Assembly: GCA_934700345.1 (NCBI GenBank)
Contig: CAKUXP010000017.1
Coordinates: 1-62,336 of the forward strand
Direction: 5' to 3'
DNA: 62,336 nt
From: an uncultured Fibrobacter sp.
GTDB taxonomy: Bacteria; Fibrobacterota; Fibrobacteria; Fibrobacterales; Fibrobacteraceae
Shown: positions 42,217 to 51,114 of the stretch, one piece after another
Layout of the letters: each line of letters opens with the position of its first letter
Numbering within the stretch: position 1 is the stretch's first letter
Notes under the pieces: generated by a model
Seen by the model: the letters and a program-made list of their open reading frames with translations, nothing else
Database searches by the model: none
Told to the model about the DNA's origin: nothing
Made by a program: the position numbers and the translations under genes

Positions 42217-44708
42217 TTGACGTTCGAAATCCAGGCGTTTGCCCAGTTACCGTGGTCGCAGTCCATGTTTTCGCCTTTTTCGACGCGCAGGTCGAGCGTC
42301 TTCGTTGCGGGAATCCGAATCGAGACTTGCGACGTATCGCCGGAATACAGGCGTTTCGACCGCCACAGCTCCTCGCCTTCGGCCAGAATGGCGAACGAGG
42401 CCCCGTCGCCACAGGCGCTTTCGTCGTCTAGACCGACGACCGCATGGAAATTTCCTTCCAGTTTACCGGTAGGGCATTTCCCGTCTGCGCAAAGATCCAA
42501 TACGATCGAAGAATTCGCATGGGAACCGATTCCGAAACGGTAAGGTTCGCCGCCGAGACGCAGCGTGTGATGTTCCACGCTTTCGTTTCGCTCTGGATTT
42601 CCCCAGTCCTGCGATGCGCTTGCAAACGATAGCGCGGAAACCAGCCGGACCGATTCCCCGGCAACGAAGGCATCGCGCCAGATGCGGACCGTATCGTCCG
42701 GCACGTAAAAGTCGATACGGAAGCGGGAAAGCCCTGCGGAAACTTCCACCGCCAAAACGGAATCCGTCGAATTTTCGATAACGCCGTGCAAGACCAAGGA
42801 ATCCCCCTTGAACAGATCATACGCAACGGATTCGTCAAAACTTTTCGTTACGGCAAAGCGACCGTTTTCCAGCTCGCCGACTGAAATTCCCTGCGCATAG
42901 AGAGAAAGCCCGTGCTTCGAAGCGATGCGGTGAATCGTCAGCGGATATCCGAAAAGGCGGTTCTCCGCGAGGACCTTTTCCACGCGGAAGCCGTCTAAAA
43001 TGGAATTGACCTGGTCCGTCGTCTTGAATCCGACCACGCGGGATTCCCGGTTTACCTTTCCGTAGCCGTCCTGGCCGCGAACCAAATAAATGTGCCCGCC
43101 GCTCAGGTTCTGGTATTTCGCAAAGTCGTCCGTCGTCCAGTTCATGAATGTCCGCTCGCTGAAACTCGAATGGCCCGAAGCGAGCATTTGCCAAGGCCGC
43201 GCATAGATGAAAATGGAATTTTCGGGAAAATCCTTGAGCTTTGCGTTCAAAAAGTTTTCTTCTCCCAGGAGCTTGTTTTTGTAGTAGAGCATGTTCGCTT
43301 CGAAGCTTGAAGTGTGCCAAAGCGCAAGCCCGACCGAGAAAAGAATCGCTACGGCTGCGGAAATGCCCGAAGCACGCTCCGCATCGACAAAGCACGTTTC
43401 CAGGAAATCTTTCAGCCCGAGCGCCATGATGAGCGCAAACAGCGGAAGCGCGACGAGGACATATCTCTGGTTGATATCGATTTCAAACGTGCCCGAAACA
43501 TTCAGCAAAATGACGAAAATCTGGATGCAGAAAAGAAATCCCAGAATGAAGCCGCGGCGGTAACGTTTTTTTAAAATCATCCGATACAGAAGCCAGACCG
43601 TCGAAAGCAGGAGAAGGACGGTAAACGTCGTGTAAAACGGATTTTCGAGAATCCCGCCGTGCGAAACGTCCGTTCCCAGGTTGAACATCGCGAGAAGGTC
43701 CGTCCGAAAGTTGAAGACAAAGTTTCCGAGGGAATGCGCCGCATGGTTTCCGCCCTGGAAATCGTAGCCGCGATAAGCCGCCATCGTGTTTACCGCAGGC
43801 CAGCTCACCGCGATAACCGAAAGGGCAAACAGCGGAAGCCGATAGAAATCGCCGCGGAAATAGCGGAAGTAGTACAGCGCAAACGGAATGAAGGCAAAGA
43901 CGGTTTCCTGGCGCGTCCCCGAGAAAAGCCCGAGAAGCGGAACGGTCAGCAGAAAATGCTTCCACTTTACTTCCTTCGGCGGCACAAGCGCATACCAGGC
44001 GATGAGCACGGAAAACAGGGCGATATAGAGGACTTCCGTCGAAGCGGATCTCGACTGCATCAGGTAGATGGGCATCCCGCCTAGGAAAGCGGTCGCGGCA
44101 AGGGCTGTCCAATCGCTCTTGAACCAAATCGACAGCGCAAGAAAGAAGGAGACAAGGCTTAACAGGTAAAAGGGGAAATTCACCCGGAGAGCCGTATCGC
44201 GGTTCGGTTCACCTAGACGGTATGCGAGGGAATGGACAAAACCCAACGTCTTACCCTTGAAATTATTCACCTCGACCTTGCAGTCCAGCCTCCCGTCCAC
44301 CCAGACGCCCTCGTTGCAGATTCCGCCCGAACGATCGAAGTACATCTGGAGGCCCATCGATTCCCAACTGGTCTCGTCGGAAAGCACCCGGTGCGAATTT
44401 TCGATGTGGTTAAAGGAAAATATCGAAAAGAATCCGAGAAGGCACGCCAAGACGGCAAGGCTCTTTCCCGACGGAAGATGCTCCCGGACCCGCAGGACAA
44501 TTTCCTTGAAATTGACGGCAAGTCCCGCCAGCAGGACAAGAAACGTCAAGAGTACGGCATAGAAGCCCCAATGGATATCCCAGGAACGCGCACCGGCGAT
44601 GGAGAGGTTGTCAAACAGGAGAAAAGCTCCGACAAGAACCAGCAGCGTTAAAAAGATGCTCCAACCTTCCCTGCGGGAAATCGAAAAGGAAATTTTATCT
44701 TGCTTCAT
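42213..44708 (-). CDS. membrane glycosyltransferase with NPCBM carbohydrate-binding domain
   Basis: 831 residues. About 12 membrane helices (17-470) with the first periplasmic loop carrying DETSWE, as in GT39/ArnT-like lipid-linked sugar transferases. After a periplasmic region, the last ~110 residues carry an NPCBM domain: YRFGIGSHANSSIVLDL, FHAVVGLDDESACGDGASFAILAEGEELW, LDLRVEKGENMDCDHGNWANAW. NPCBM domains bind galactose-type sugars in glycosidases. The fusion suggests the enzyme senses or holds its glycan product. Overlaps the MurG-like gene by four bases. Confidence 0.82.
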   Translation of the reverse strand: MKQDKISFSISRREGWSIFLTLLVLVGAFLLFDNLSIAGARSWDIHWGFYAVLLTFLVLLAGLAVNFKEIVLRVREHLPSGKSLAVLACLLGFFSIFSFNHIENSHRVLSDETSWESMGLQMYFDRSGGICNEGVWVDGRLDCKVEVNNFKGKTLGFVHSLAYRLGEPNRDTALRVNFPFYLLSLVSFFLALSIWFKSDWTALAATAFLGGMPIYLMQSRSASTEVLYIALFSVLIAWYALVPPKEVKWKHFLLTVPLLGLFSGTRQETVFAFIPFALYYFRYFRGDFYRLPLFALSVIAVSWPAVNTMAAYRGYDFQGGNHAAHSLGNFVFNFRTDLLAMFNLGTDVSHGGILENPFYTTFTVLLLLSTVWLLYRMILKKRYRRGFILGFLFCIQIFVILLNVSGTFEIDINQRYVLVALPLFALIMALGLKDFLETCFVDAERASGISAAVAILFSVGLALWHTSSFEANMLYYKNKLLGEENFLNAKLKDFPENSIFIYARPWQMLASGHSSFSERTFMNWTTDDFAKYQNLSGGHIYLVRGQDGYGKVNRESRVVGFKTTDQVNSILDGFRVEKVLAENRLFGYPLTIHRIASKHGLSLYAQGISVGELENGRFAVTKSFDESVAYDLFKGDSLVLHGVIENSTDSVLAVEVSAGLSRFRIDFYVPDDTVRIWRDAFVAGESVRLVSALSFASASQDWGNPERNESVEHHTLRLGGEPYRFGIGSHANSSIVLDLCADGKCPTGKLEGNFHAVVGLDDESACGDGASFAILAEGEELWRSKRLYSGDTSQVSIRIPATKTLDLRVEKGENMDCDHGNWANAWISNVK

Positions 44709-44750
44709 CGGGTGCCTCGAAAATAACAGGAATGATCCTAAAGATAAAAA

Positions 44751-44773
44751 ACCCGCAAGCGCAGCTCGCAGGT
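44751..44773 (-). terminator. terminator of lipoprotein gene
   Basis: On the minus strand ACCTGCGAG / CTTGCGGGT followed by TTTTTT. Lies between the carboxypeptidase-regulatory-like lipoprotein and the glycosyltransferase gene. Confidence 0.75.
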
Positions 44774-44798
44774 TTTAAAATTTCGCTTCAAGCGAAAA

Positions 44799-45641
44799 CT
44801 ACTTCACTTCGACGTAATAGGACTGGAGCGTTCTGCCGTCCTTTGAAATGACGACAAACTGCTTTCCCTTCGGGAGCGTTCCCTTGATGGAGAAAAGCCC
44901 TTCCGCCTTGTAGGAGACAGCGAGTTCGGTCTTCTTCGAAACATCCGGGAAGACGCCGCTCTTGTCGCTTTCAAATCCCTGGCAGTCGGCGTGTGCGGAA
45001 ACAGATCCGATCGCAGCCGGGTAAGTAGCCGCTTCAACAGCGGTCGTTACGGAACCCGGATTGCAGTAAAGGACATCGATTTCGGAATCGACAATCTTCG
45101 GATCCGGCAGCTTGTTCACCTTGATGTCCTTCTTGGACTTTTTTCCCTTTTTCTGGTGCGGTGCGGAAGCCTTCAGGTCCTGCTCAAAGCTCAGGCGAAG
45201 CCCGGCGACGGATTCCTTGCAAGTCGTCGAGAAGATGGCCCAGTTGTTCGCAATTTTCACCACGCTGTCCGCACCCGGGATATACATACCCGGAGAGACC
45301 GTGTCGCTGTATTCGTAAAGCGTGATATCCGCATTCGGGGATTCGTTTGTCGTGGTAAACGACTGCTGTCCCAAAATGTACTTGCTGCGGCGCGCCTTGA
45401 TCAGGTAGGTTCCGACAGGGACGCCTTCGAACTTGAATTTTCCCTGCTGCAGTTCGGCCTTGAACGCATACTTGGAAGACTGCGTACCGTAGATCGTCGA
45501 ATCCATCCAGACAGTCGGCATTTCGACCGGCTTGCCGGTAAAGGCTTCGAGGACCTGGCCAGAAACCGTACCGGACTTATCGCAGCCGGCAAGAGAAAGC
45601 ATCATCGCCACGGAAGCGAGCGGGAGCAAAACTTTTTTCAT
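44799..45641 (-). CDS. lipoprotein with carboxypeptidase-regulatory-like fold
   Basis: 280 residues. Signal peptide with lipobox SLAGC (Cys about 19). Residues 24-110 look like a beta-sandwich of the carboxypeptidase-regulatory/FixG type (TVSGQVLEAFTGKPVEMPTV, GKFKFEGVPVGTYLIKARRSKYI). The remainder is uncharacterised with a Lys-rich stretch (KKGKKSKKD). C-terminal strand FVVISKDGRTLQSYYVEVK. Single gene, ends in a terminator; probably outer-membrane or periplasmic anchor. Confidence 0.65.
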   Translation of the reverse strand: MKKVLLPLASVAMMLSLAGCDKSGTVSGQVLEAFTGKPVEMPTVWMDSTIYGTQSSKYAFKAELQQGKFKFEGVPVGTYLIKARRSKYILGQQSFTTTNESPNADITLYEYSDTVSPGMYIPGADSVVKIANNWAIFSTTCKESVAGLRLSFEQDLKASAPHQKKGKKSKKDIKVNKLPDPKIVDSEIDVLYCNPGSVTTAVEAATYPAAIGSVSAHADCQGFESDKSGVFPDVSKKTELAVSYKAEGLFSIKGTLPKGKQFVVISKDGRTLQSYYVEVK

Positions 45642-45811
45642 ACGAAATAATACCTCTTCAAGATAATGCCCAAAGATAAAAAAATCAAACGGAACGGTTC
45701 GACGAATTTAAGGGAAACGGGGATGTTTGGCGGTGGGGTTTAAATCTGGGAACTGAGCACGTTTAGCCAACAGCTCACTCCTCACTTCTAATTTCTCAAC
45801 GAAGCCTCTGC

Positions 45812-47170
45812 TCAAATCGTCTGGGAAAACACTCCTTCCCGCTTCGTTCTTTGCATCAAGGGATCGAGCTGCATCGCGAGATACCGGATGACAAGCGTTC
45901 CGAGTTCCGTCGCTTCGATTTCCGAATCGGACCTTTTTAGCAGAAGCCCAGCCCGTTCCAGGTCAAGAAGCCTTTCCCAGCCCGAGCCGACAACGCATTT
46001 TTCTTCATCCGTCACCCGAAGTCGTCGGTTACACATCAGGCGTTCAATGACATCCCGAATGATGCGTTCTTCGCGCGACAGCTCCTCGCAGCGAATTTCC
46101 GAAAGCTCTCCCGCCTCCTGCAGTTCCACGTATTTCACGCTCTCGTGGACATTTTGCGAATAGGCGTTGTCCAGCTGCGTGATGGCGCTTGAACCGAACG
46201 CATAGACTTCACCTGTCGTTTCCCGCGTGCAGTACCCTTGGAAATTCCGGTGCAGCATCCCTTCCGTAAGTGCGAGACCCAGCGAATCCTCCGGCAAGAC
46301 AAAATGGTCCATGCCGACATCCCGAAAGCCTGCGTCCAGAAACATTTCGCGAGCCTTCAGGAAAAACTCCAGTTTCTGGCGGGGAGAAGGAAGCGCAAAC
46401 CGCTCCAGCGTTTTCTGCGCCTTCTTGACCCAGGGAACATGGGCGTAACTGTAGAGCGCAATCCTGTCCGGATGCGCCTCTATCGCCGATTCCACGCTCC
46501 GATGAAAGCCAGTTTCCGTCTGGGACGGCAGACCGTAAATCAAATCCAGGTTGATTCCCTTGAAATTCAAGTCCCGGGAAATCCGCAAAAGTTCCCTTAC
46601 CGGCAAGAGCGAGGGTTCCCGACCGACATTCCGAAGCACTTGGGGATCGAAATCCTGGATGCCATAGCTCACGCGGTTAAAGCCTATCCGGGCGAGCTCC
46701 TTCAAGCGGGACTCGTCAATGCTCGCCGGATTGCATTCGATGGCGATTTCCGCATGGGGAGAAAACCGAAAGCGCCCCCTCAACTTTTCAAGGATCGCTT
46801 CCAGGTAGGAATAGGGGACGCTCGTCGGTGTGCCTCCACCGAAATGGACCTGCGTCACGGGACGCTGCGGGTCTATCCACGGAAGCTTCTCGTCCATTTC
46901 GCGAAACATCGCACGGAAATAGCGTTCCCGAAACTCGACCGTCGGCAAAAGTTCCGAGGTGCATCCGCAAAAGAGGCAACGCTTCGCACAGAACGGAATG
47001 TGAAAATAGAAACTCACGTTCTGCGGCTTGAGTTCGTTGGATTTTCGCCACACGCGTTCAATCTGCGCTTTGTCTTTCGCCGCGTGAAAGAGGTTCGCCG
47101 GAGGATAGCTCGTGTAACGGGGAGCGTTCGTGTTGTACTTCAAGAGAAAATCGATCATTCCGCTGTCCAT
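45812..47170 (-). CDS. hemN: oxygen-independent coproporphyrinogen III oxidase (radical SAM)
   Basis: 452 residues. Radical-SAM cluster motif FHIPFCAKRCLFCGCTS (Cys61, 65, 68) with VHFGGGTPTSVPYS, RVSYGIQDFDPQVL and DLIYGLPSQTE; Rossmann-less HemN type with C-terminal HemN domain (LALTEGMLHRNFQGYCT). Decarboxylates coproporphyrinogen III for heme synthesis without oxygen. The ATG follows a TATATT box by seven bases with AGGGAGC between; a second ATG (MIDFLLK) is possible. Confidence 0.93.
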   Translation of the reverse strand: MDSGMIDFLLKYNTNAPRYTSYPPANLFHAAKDKAQIERVWRKSNELKPQNVSFYFHIPFCAKRCLFCGCTSELLPTVEFRERYFRAMFREMDEKLPWIDPQRPVTQVHFGGGTPTSVPYSYLEAILEKLRGRFRFSPHAEIAIECNPASIDESRLKELARIGFNRVSYGIQDFDPQVLRNVGREPSLLPVRELLRISRDLNFKGINLDLIYGLPSQTETGFHRSVESAIEAHPDRIALYSYAHVPWVKKAQKTLERFALPSPRQKLEFFLKAREMFLDAGFRDVGMDHFVLPEDSLGLALTEGMLHRNFQGYCTRETTGEVYAFGSSAITQLDNAYSQNVHESVKYVELQEAGELSEIRCEELSREERIIRDVIERLMCNRRLRVTDEEKCVVGSGWERLLDLERAGLLLKRSDSEIEATELGTLVIRYLAMQLDPLMQRTKREGVFSQTI

Positions 47171-47177
47171 GCTCCCT

Positions 47178-47183
47178 AATATA
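47178..47183 (-). promoter_or_regulatory. -10 box giving a leaderless start for hemN
   Basis: Minus-strand TATATT, seven bases before the ATG at 47170. The intervening AGGGAGC includes an SD-like tract, but it would sit outside the transcript if initiation is at the ATG. Confidence 0.5.
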
Positions 47184-47204
47184 ACAATAGCGCATTCATT
47201 TTTT

Positions 47205-47210
47205 TAGATT
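47205..47210 (+). promoter_or_regulatory. -10 box giving a leaderless start for NlpC/P60 gene
   Basis: TAGATT, seven bases before the ATG at 47218. Back-to-back with the hemN -10; the whole divergent region is 47 bases. Confidence 0.5.
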
Positions 47211-47217
47211 TAGCGCG

Positions 47218-47733
47218 ATGAAAGTTTTCTATTCCATCCTGAGTCTTGCATCGCTCTTCCTGATTTCGTGCGCCATGCCGCCGCGTCCGAGCTATGACCG
47301 GGATTCCGCCTCCTACAGATTTTCGGAATCGGAGAAGACCGCAGAAAAAATGCTCCAGAACGCGACAGGAGATGTTTCCGACTGGATGACCGTCGTCAAG
47401 CCATGGCTCGGGACACCCTACAAATACGGCAAGGCGTCCAAAAGCGGGACAGACTGTTCCGGCTACGTCATGAACATCTACAGGGAAAAAACGGGTATTT
47501 CGCTCCCCCACAGTTCCACGCAGATGTTCCAGATGGGAAAGAAAATCGGAAAGGACGAGCTGAAAACCGGGGATCTCGTATTTTTCGGCGGAGGAGGCGG
47601 AGTCGATCATGTCGGGGTATATCTCGATGACGGAAACTTTACCCATGCGAGCACGTCGCGCGGAGTCATGATAAGCCCGCTCACCGATTCCTATTGGCAG
47701 CCGCGCTACAAGGGCGCTCGGAGAATCCTATGA
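47218..47733 (+). CDS. NlpC/P60 cell-wall peptidase lipoprotein
   Basis: 171 residues. Lipobox LISC (Cys18). NlpC/P60 domain with GTPYKYGKASKSGTDCSGYV (catalytic Cys80), VDHVGVYL (His) and FTHAST. Cleaves peptide bonds in peptidoglycan stem peptides at the outer membrane's inner face. No SD site; start is seven bases after TAGATT. The stop overlaps the ATG of pheA (ATGA). Confidence 0.88.
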   Translation: MKVFYSILSLASLFLISCAMPPRPSYDRDSASYRFSESEKTAEKMLQNATGDVSDWMTVVKPWLGTPYKYGKASKSGTDCSGYVMNIYREKTGISLPHSSTQMFQMGKKIGKDELKTGDLVFFGGGGGVDHVGVYLDDGNFTHASTSRGVMISPLTDSYWQPRYKGARRIL

Positions 47734-48590
47734 AAAAGAAAATCGCTTTCCAGGGACGTCGGGGCGCCTACAGCGAATGCGCCGCGCGCTATCTTTTCGG
47801 CGAGGACATCGAAGTTCTCCCGATGAACACTTTCGAAGAAATCTACCGGGCGATAGAAACGGGATCCGCCGACGGAGGCGCCATCCCGATCGAAAATTCG
47901 ACAGCGGGTTCCATTTACGAAAACTACGACCTGCTCGCCAAGTGGCGTCATCCGATTGTTGGCGAAGTCAAGCTCCAGATCGAACATTGCCTCTGTGCAA
48001 ACAAGGGAGCGAGCATCGATTCGCTCCGGCGCGTAATGAGCCATCCGCAGGCACTCGCCCAGTGCAGCCACTTCTTCAGCGAACATCCGGAGATAGAAAA
48101 GGTCGTATTCTTCGATACGGCGGGTTCCGCGGAAGAAGTCGCCAAGAGAAAGAACCTCACCGACGGCGGAATCGCAAGTTCCTATGCGGCAAGGCTCTAC
48201 GGTCTCGACATTCTCCAGTCGAACCTCGAAAACATCCAGGGCGTAAACTTCACCCGTTTCTACGCCATCCAGAAAGACCCCAAGCCCGTCCTCCCGAATG
48301 CGGAGCTCAAGACGGTCATCCTCTTTGAACTTTCAAACGACGACAAACCCGGCTCGCTCTACGGAGCCCTCGGTGCATTCGCCAAGCGCGGAATCAACAT
48401 GACACGCATCGAAAGCCGCCCAAACCCGGACAAGCCCTGGGGATACATTTTTTACGCTTCCCTCCTCGGCAACCCGAAAGATCCCACGGTCATCGAAGCG
48501 TTTGAAGAACTGAACCGTTTCACGACCTTCACCTACCGCCTAGGATCCTTTACACCCGGCAAGACGGAGCAGTTGAAATACGGAGAGTGA
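47730..48590 (+). CDS. pheA: prephenate dehydratase with ACT domain
   Basis: 286 residues from the ATG overlapping the upstream stop; CGGAG lies before it. KIAFQGRRGAYSE, AIPIENSTAGSI, VMSHPQALAQC, VNFTRFYAIQKD (TRF catalytic Thr) form the dehydratase; about 200-286 is an ACT domain with GSLYGALGAFAKRGINMTRIESRP that binds Phe. Converts prephenate to phenylpyruvate for phenylalanine. The coupling to a cell-wall peptidase is unusual but probably accidental. Confidence 0.95.
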   Translation: MKKKIAFQGRRGAYSECAARYLFGEDIEVLPMNTFEEIYRAIETGSADGGAIPIENSTAGSIYENYDLLAKWRHPIVGEVKLQIEHCLCANKGASIDSLRRVMSHPQALAQCSHFFSEHPEIEKVVFFDTAGSAEEVAKRKNLTDGGIASSYAARLYGLDILQSNLENIQGVNFTRFYAIQKDPKPVLPNAELKTVILFELSNDDKPGSLYGALGAFAKRGINMTRIESRPNPDKPWGYIFYASLLGNPKDPTVIEAFEELNRFTTFTYRLGSFTPGKTEQLKYGE

Positions 48591-48640
48591 TTTCCCGCAA
48601 AAAGAACCCGCCTGCCTAGCCGTCGGTTTTGAATACATAC

Positions 48641-48671
48641 AAAAAAGCCCACCTCGAAAGAGGCAGGCTTT
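48641..48671 (-). terminator. terminator of the small RNA
   Basis: On the minus strand AAAGCC-TG-CCTC-TTTC-GAGG-TG-GGCTTT with a run of six T. On the plus strand it gives only a short T-run, though it may help end pheA. Confidence 0.8.
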
Positions 48672-48763
48672 AATGAAACCGGGAACCTCGGAAGGAAACA
48701 TCTACGAGTCCCGAAGGCGGAATGCCTTGCGCGAACCTTTCGCCGAAGCTCTTTTCCAGTCAC
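48641..48763 (-). ncRNA. candidate small RNA on the minus strand
   Basis: A strong promoter (48770-48798) fires into a region without a coding frame worth calling and ends in a good terminator (48641-48671). Predicted length about 120 nt, with hairpins GCGAA-AGG-TTCGC and AAGGC-ATTCC-GCCTT. It has no SRP GGAAG core, is shorter than 6S and matches no RNA I know. It lies in the 336-base gap between pheA and the CvfB-like gene. Confidence 0.5.
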
Positions 48764-48769
48764 AAGGAT

Positions 48770-48798
48770 AAAGTATATCCGTTTTACCCTGAAGGCAA
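48770..48798 (-). promoter_or_regulatory. promoter of the small RNA
   Basis: Minus strand TTGCCT (48798-48793), 17-base spacer, TACTTT (48775-48770). The -10 lies in the inverted repeat GGATA-TACTT-TATCC. Upstream on the plus strand are direct repeats GATATACCAGG / GATATTCCAGG (48816-48826, 48831-48841), a possible operator. Confidence 0.55.
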
Positions 48799-48927
48799 GG
48801 AAAATCTTGCCTGCCGATATACCAGGATAAGATATTCCAGGTTGGAAAGGCTTGGGAACACCCACAGACAACAGCCCCTTAAATCCTAACCTTCAATTCC
48901 TTTTCTAATTTTCCTCCTGAGGTCATT

Positions 48928-49821
48928 ATGCACATTGGTCACTTTGAATATGCCCGCGTCGAAAGCCAAAAACCGCAAGGCTTCTACCTGGAAGTCGAAA
49001 GCGGTGGACGCGTCTTGCTACCGACATCGAAAGCGCCGCAGGACCTGCAGGAAGGTGACGAGCTGGAAGTTTTCATCTATGTCGATAACGACGGACGTCC
49101 CATCGCGACAACGCAGAAACCTTACGCGACCGTCGGGGAATTTGCCGTTCTGGAAGTCAAGGACGTAAACGACATCGGCGCGTTTCTCGACTGGGGCCTA
49201 GACAAGGATCTGCTCCTGCCGTATAAGCAGCAGCTAGGAACGCTACGACCAGGCGACCGCTGCGTCGTATTCATTCTCGAAGACGAACGCACTGCCCGAA
49301 TCGTCGCCACCGAAAAGATCAAGTCCTTTATCGACCGCGACACGCGAGACCTCTACATTTCGCAAAAAGTCGATTTGGCCGTCTATGACGTTGCCCCGGA
49401 CTTTGTCGATTTTCTGATCAACTACCGCTATTCCGGCAGGCTGCACCTCGACCAGACCAATACGGACACCTTTGAAATCGGAGATGTCGGCGAAGGATAC
49501 ATTCAGAACATCCGCGATGACGGACGGATCGCGCTGAGCCTAAAGCCGATAGGCTATCATGCGACGATGGACAACGCAAAGTCCATCATGCAGAAACTCG
49601 AAGAAGCCGGAGGATCGCTCCCCTTCTCCGACAGCAGCATGCCCGAGGAAATCCAGCGGGAATTCGGCGTTTCAAAAAAAGCGTTCAAGAAAATCATCGG
49701 AGGACTTTTCCGCCAGGGCCGCATCCTGATAGGCGACAACGGAATCCGCCTCGCGCCGAAAAAGGAATTTCATCGCGGGTTTTCGAAAAAGCCCCCATTC
49801 CGAAAGTTTCGTACAAAGTAA
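48928..49821 (+). CDS. CvfB-like RNA-binding protein with S1 domains
   Basis: 297 residues. Three consecutive S1/OB-like units followed by a C-terminal winged helix: VGEFAVLEVKDVNDIGAFLDWGLDKDLLLPYKQQ is the CvfB/YitL signature; later GDVGEGYIQNIRDDGRIALSLKP and a winged helix (REFGVSKKAFKKIIGGLFRQGRILI). Such proteins bind RNA and affect virulence or stress genes in Gram-positives; role in this lineage unknown. CTGAGG before the ATG. Confidence 0.85.
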   Translation: MHIGHFEYARVESQKPQGFYLEVESGGRVLLPTSKAPQDLQEGDELEVFIYVDNDGRPIATTQKPYATVGEFAVLEVKDVNDIGAFLDWGLDKDLLLPYKQQLGTLRPGDRCVVFILEDERTARIVATEKIKSFIDRDTRDLYISQKVDLAVYDVAPDFVDFLINYRYSGRLHLDQTNTDTFEIGDVGEGYIQNIRDDGRIALSLKPIGYHATMDNAKSIMQKLEEAGGSLPFSDSSMPEEIQREFGVSKKAFKKIIGGLFRQGRILIGDNGIRLAPKKEFHRGFSKKPPFRKFRTK

Positions 49822-49849
49822 TTTCAGACAAATTAACGGAGAACTCAAA

Positions 49850-50869
49850 ATGGCAAATCTTCGCAAGGGTATCAATCTGGGAGGTTGGCTTTCCCAGTGC
49901 GACTATTCACAAAATCGCTACGAGACATTTATCGAAGAAAAGGATTTCGAGCGGATCGCCGCATGGGGATTTGACCATGTACGGCTTCCCTTCGATTACG
50001 AACTTCTCGAAAAGGATTCCGGCGAGCCTCTCCGCGAAAACATTAAGTACCTGGATCGGGCAATCCAGTGGGGCGATACGTACAAGCTAACCGTTATTCT
50101 CGACCTACACAAGACCGCCGGTTACGATTTTAACGATTTCGGCAACCAGGGAAAAAACAACCTTTTCCAAAACGCCCATGCCCAGGAACGCTTCCTGAAC
50201 CTTTGGGACCGCATTTCGGTGCGCTACGCAAACGCCGCGAATGTCGCATTCGAACTTTTGAACGAAGTAACCGACCTGTCCTTTATCAAGCCCTGGAACG
50301 AGCTGATCGTCCGGGCCGTGCATACGATCCGAAAGAACGCCCCGGAAACGCCAATCATCTACGGCGGAGTCAGCTGGAACAGCGCCGCTTACGTCAAGGC
50401 TCTCGTCCCGCCTCCTTCGTCAAACATCATCTATACGTTCCACCTTTACGAACCTCTGCTCTTCACCCACCAGAAAGCGCCCTGGGTCAAGGCTCTCGAC
50501 AACGGAAAGGACATTCCCTACACGACAGACATGGAATTTTTCCGCAAGAATTCCGAAAGCCTGGGACTCATCGGGGAGAACCTTTTCCGTTCAAAAGCCA
50601 AGGCGATGGGACCGGAATTTTTTACCGACTTTCTGAAAGACGCCATCGAATACGCTCGTCTTCAAAAGGTGCCGCTCTACTGCGGCGAATACGGGGTCAT
50701 CGACCGCGCGGATTCCCTCGAAACGGTCAAATGGTTCCGCGACGTGCAGGAAGTGTTCAAGCGTTTCGACATCGGAAACGCCATCTGGAGCTACAGGGAA
50801 ATGGACTTCGGTCTCTGCGGCAAGCATTACGGACCTCTCCGGAAATTCTTGTTTGGATGCGCAGACTAG
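49850..50869 (+). CDS. glycoside hydrolase family 5 (endoglucanase-type) without signal peptide
   Basis: 339 residues. KGINLGGWLSQ at the start, HVRLPFDYELL, VILDLHKTAGYDF, catalytic acid/base Glu139 in ELLNEV, HLYEPLLFTHQKA (His198), and nucleophile Glu280 in YCGEYGV, all as in GH5. There is no signal peptide, so it should act inside the cell on imported cello-oligosaccharides, or on other beta-linked sugars. Sits 28 bases after the CvfB-like gene. Confidence 0.9.
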   Translation: MANLRKGINLGGWLSQCDYSQNRYETFIEEKDFERIAAWGFDHVRLPFDYELLEKDSGEPLRENIKYLDRAIQWGDTYKLTVILDLHKTAGYDFNDFGNQGKNNLFQNAHAQERFLNLWDRISVRYANAANVAFELLNEVTDLSFIKPWNELIVRAVHTIRKNAPETPIIYGGVSWNSAAYVKALVPPPSSNIIYTFHLYEPLLFTHQKAPWVKALDNGKDIPYTTDMEFFRKNSESLGLIGENLFRSKAKAMGPEFFTDFLKDAIEYARLQKVPLYCGEYGVIDRADSLETVKWFRDVQEVFKRFDIGNAIWSYREMDFGLCGKHYGPLRKFLFGCAD

Positions 50870-51114
50870 CCCATCTTTGCGATAAGGGCGTTCACCATCG
50901 CGTCGATTTCATCCGCCGACAGGCCGATTTTATTCGTAGCCATGGAATTGGCCGCTGCCATTTCGTGAATATAATGCAGCCAGATTTTATGAAATTCCTT
51001 TGACAGTTTAAATGCGCTTTCTTTTGTCGTCAGAGAAGTTGCTTCTTTCCAATTTAAATGATTACGGTCAACTTTTTCATTGTACAGACGCGAAACAAAC
51101 CAAGTATTGCCCAT
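50866..51114 (-). CDS. small hypothetical protein, 82 aa
   Basis: AAGGA precedes the ATG. Predicted all helical with no membrane segment. Contains several Met/Ala and ends NALIAKMG. Stop overlaps the convergent GH5 stop by four bases. No family known. Confidence 0.55.
   Translation of the reverse strand: MGNTWFVSRLYNEKVDRNHLNWKEATSLTTKESAFKLSKEFHKIWLHYIHEMAAANSMATNKIGLSADEIDAMVNALIAKMG

Noticed and set aside
48641..48763. SRP RNA or 6S RNA identity for the small RNA
   Set aside because: The GGAAG...AGCAG core of SRP RNA is missing; length is below 6S and the central bubble is not evident.
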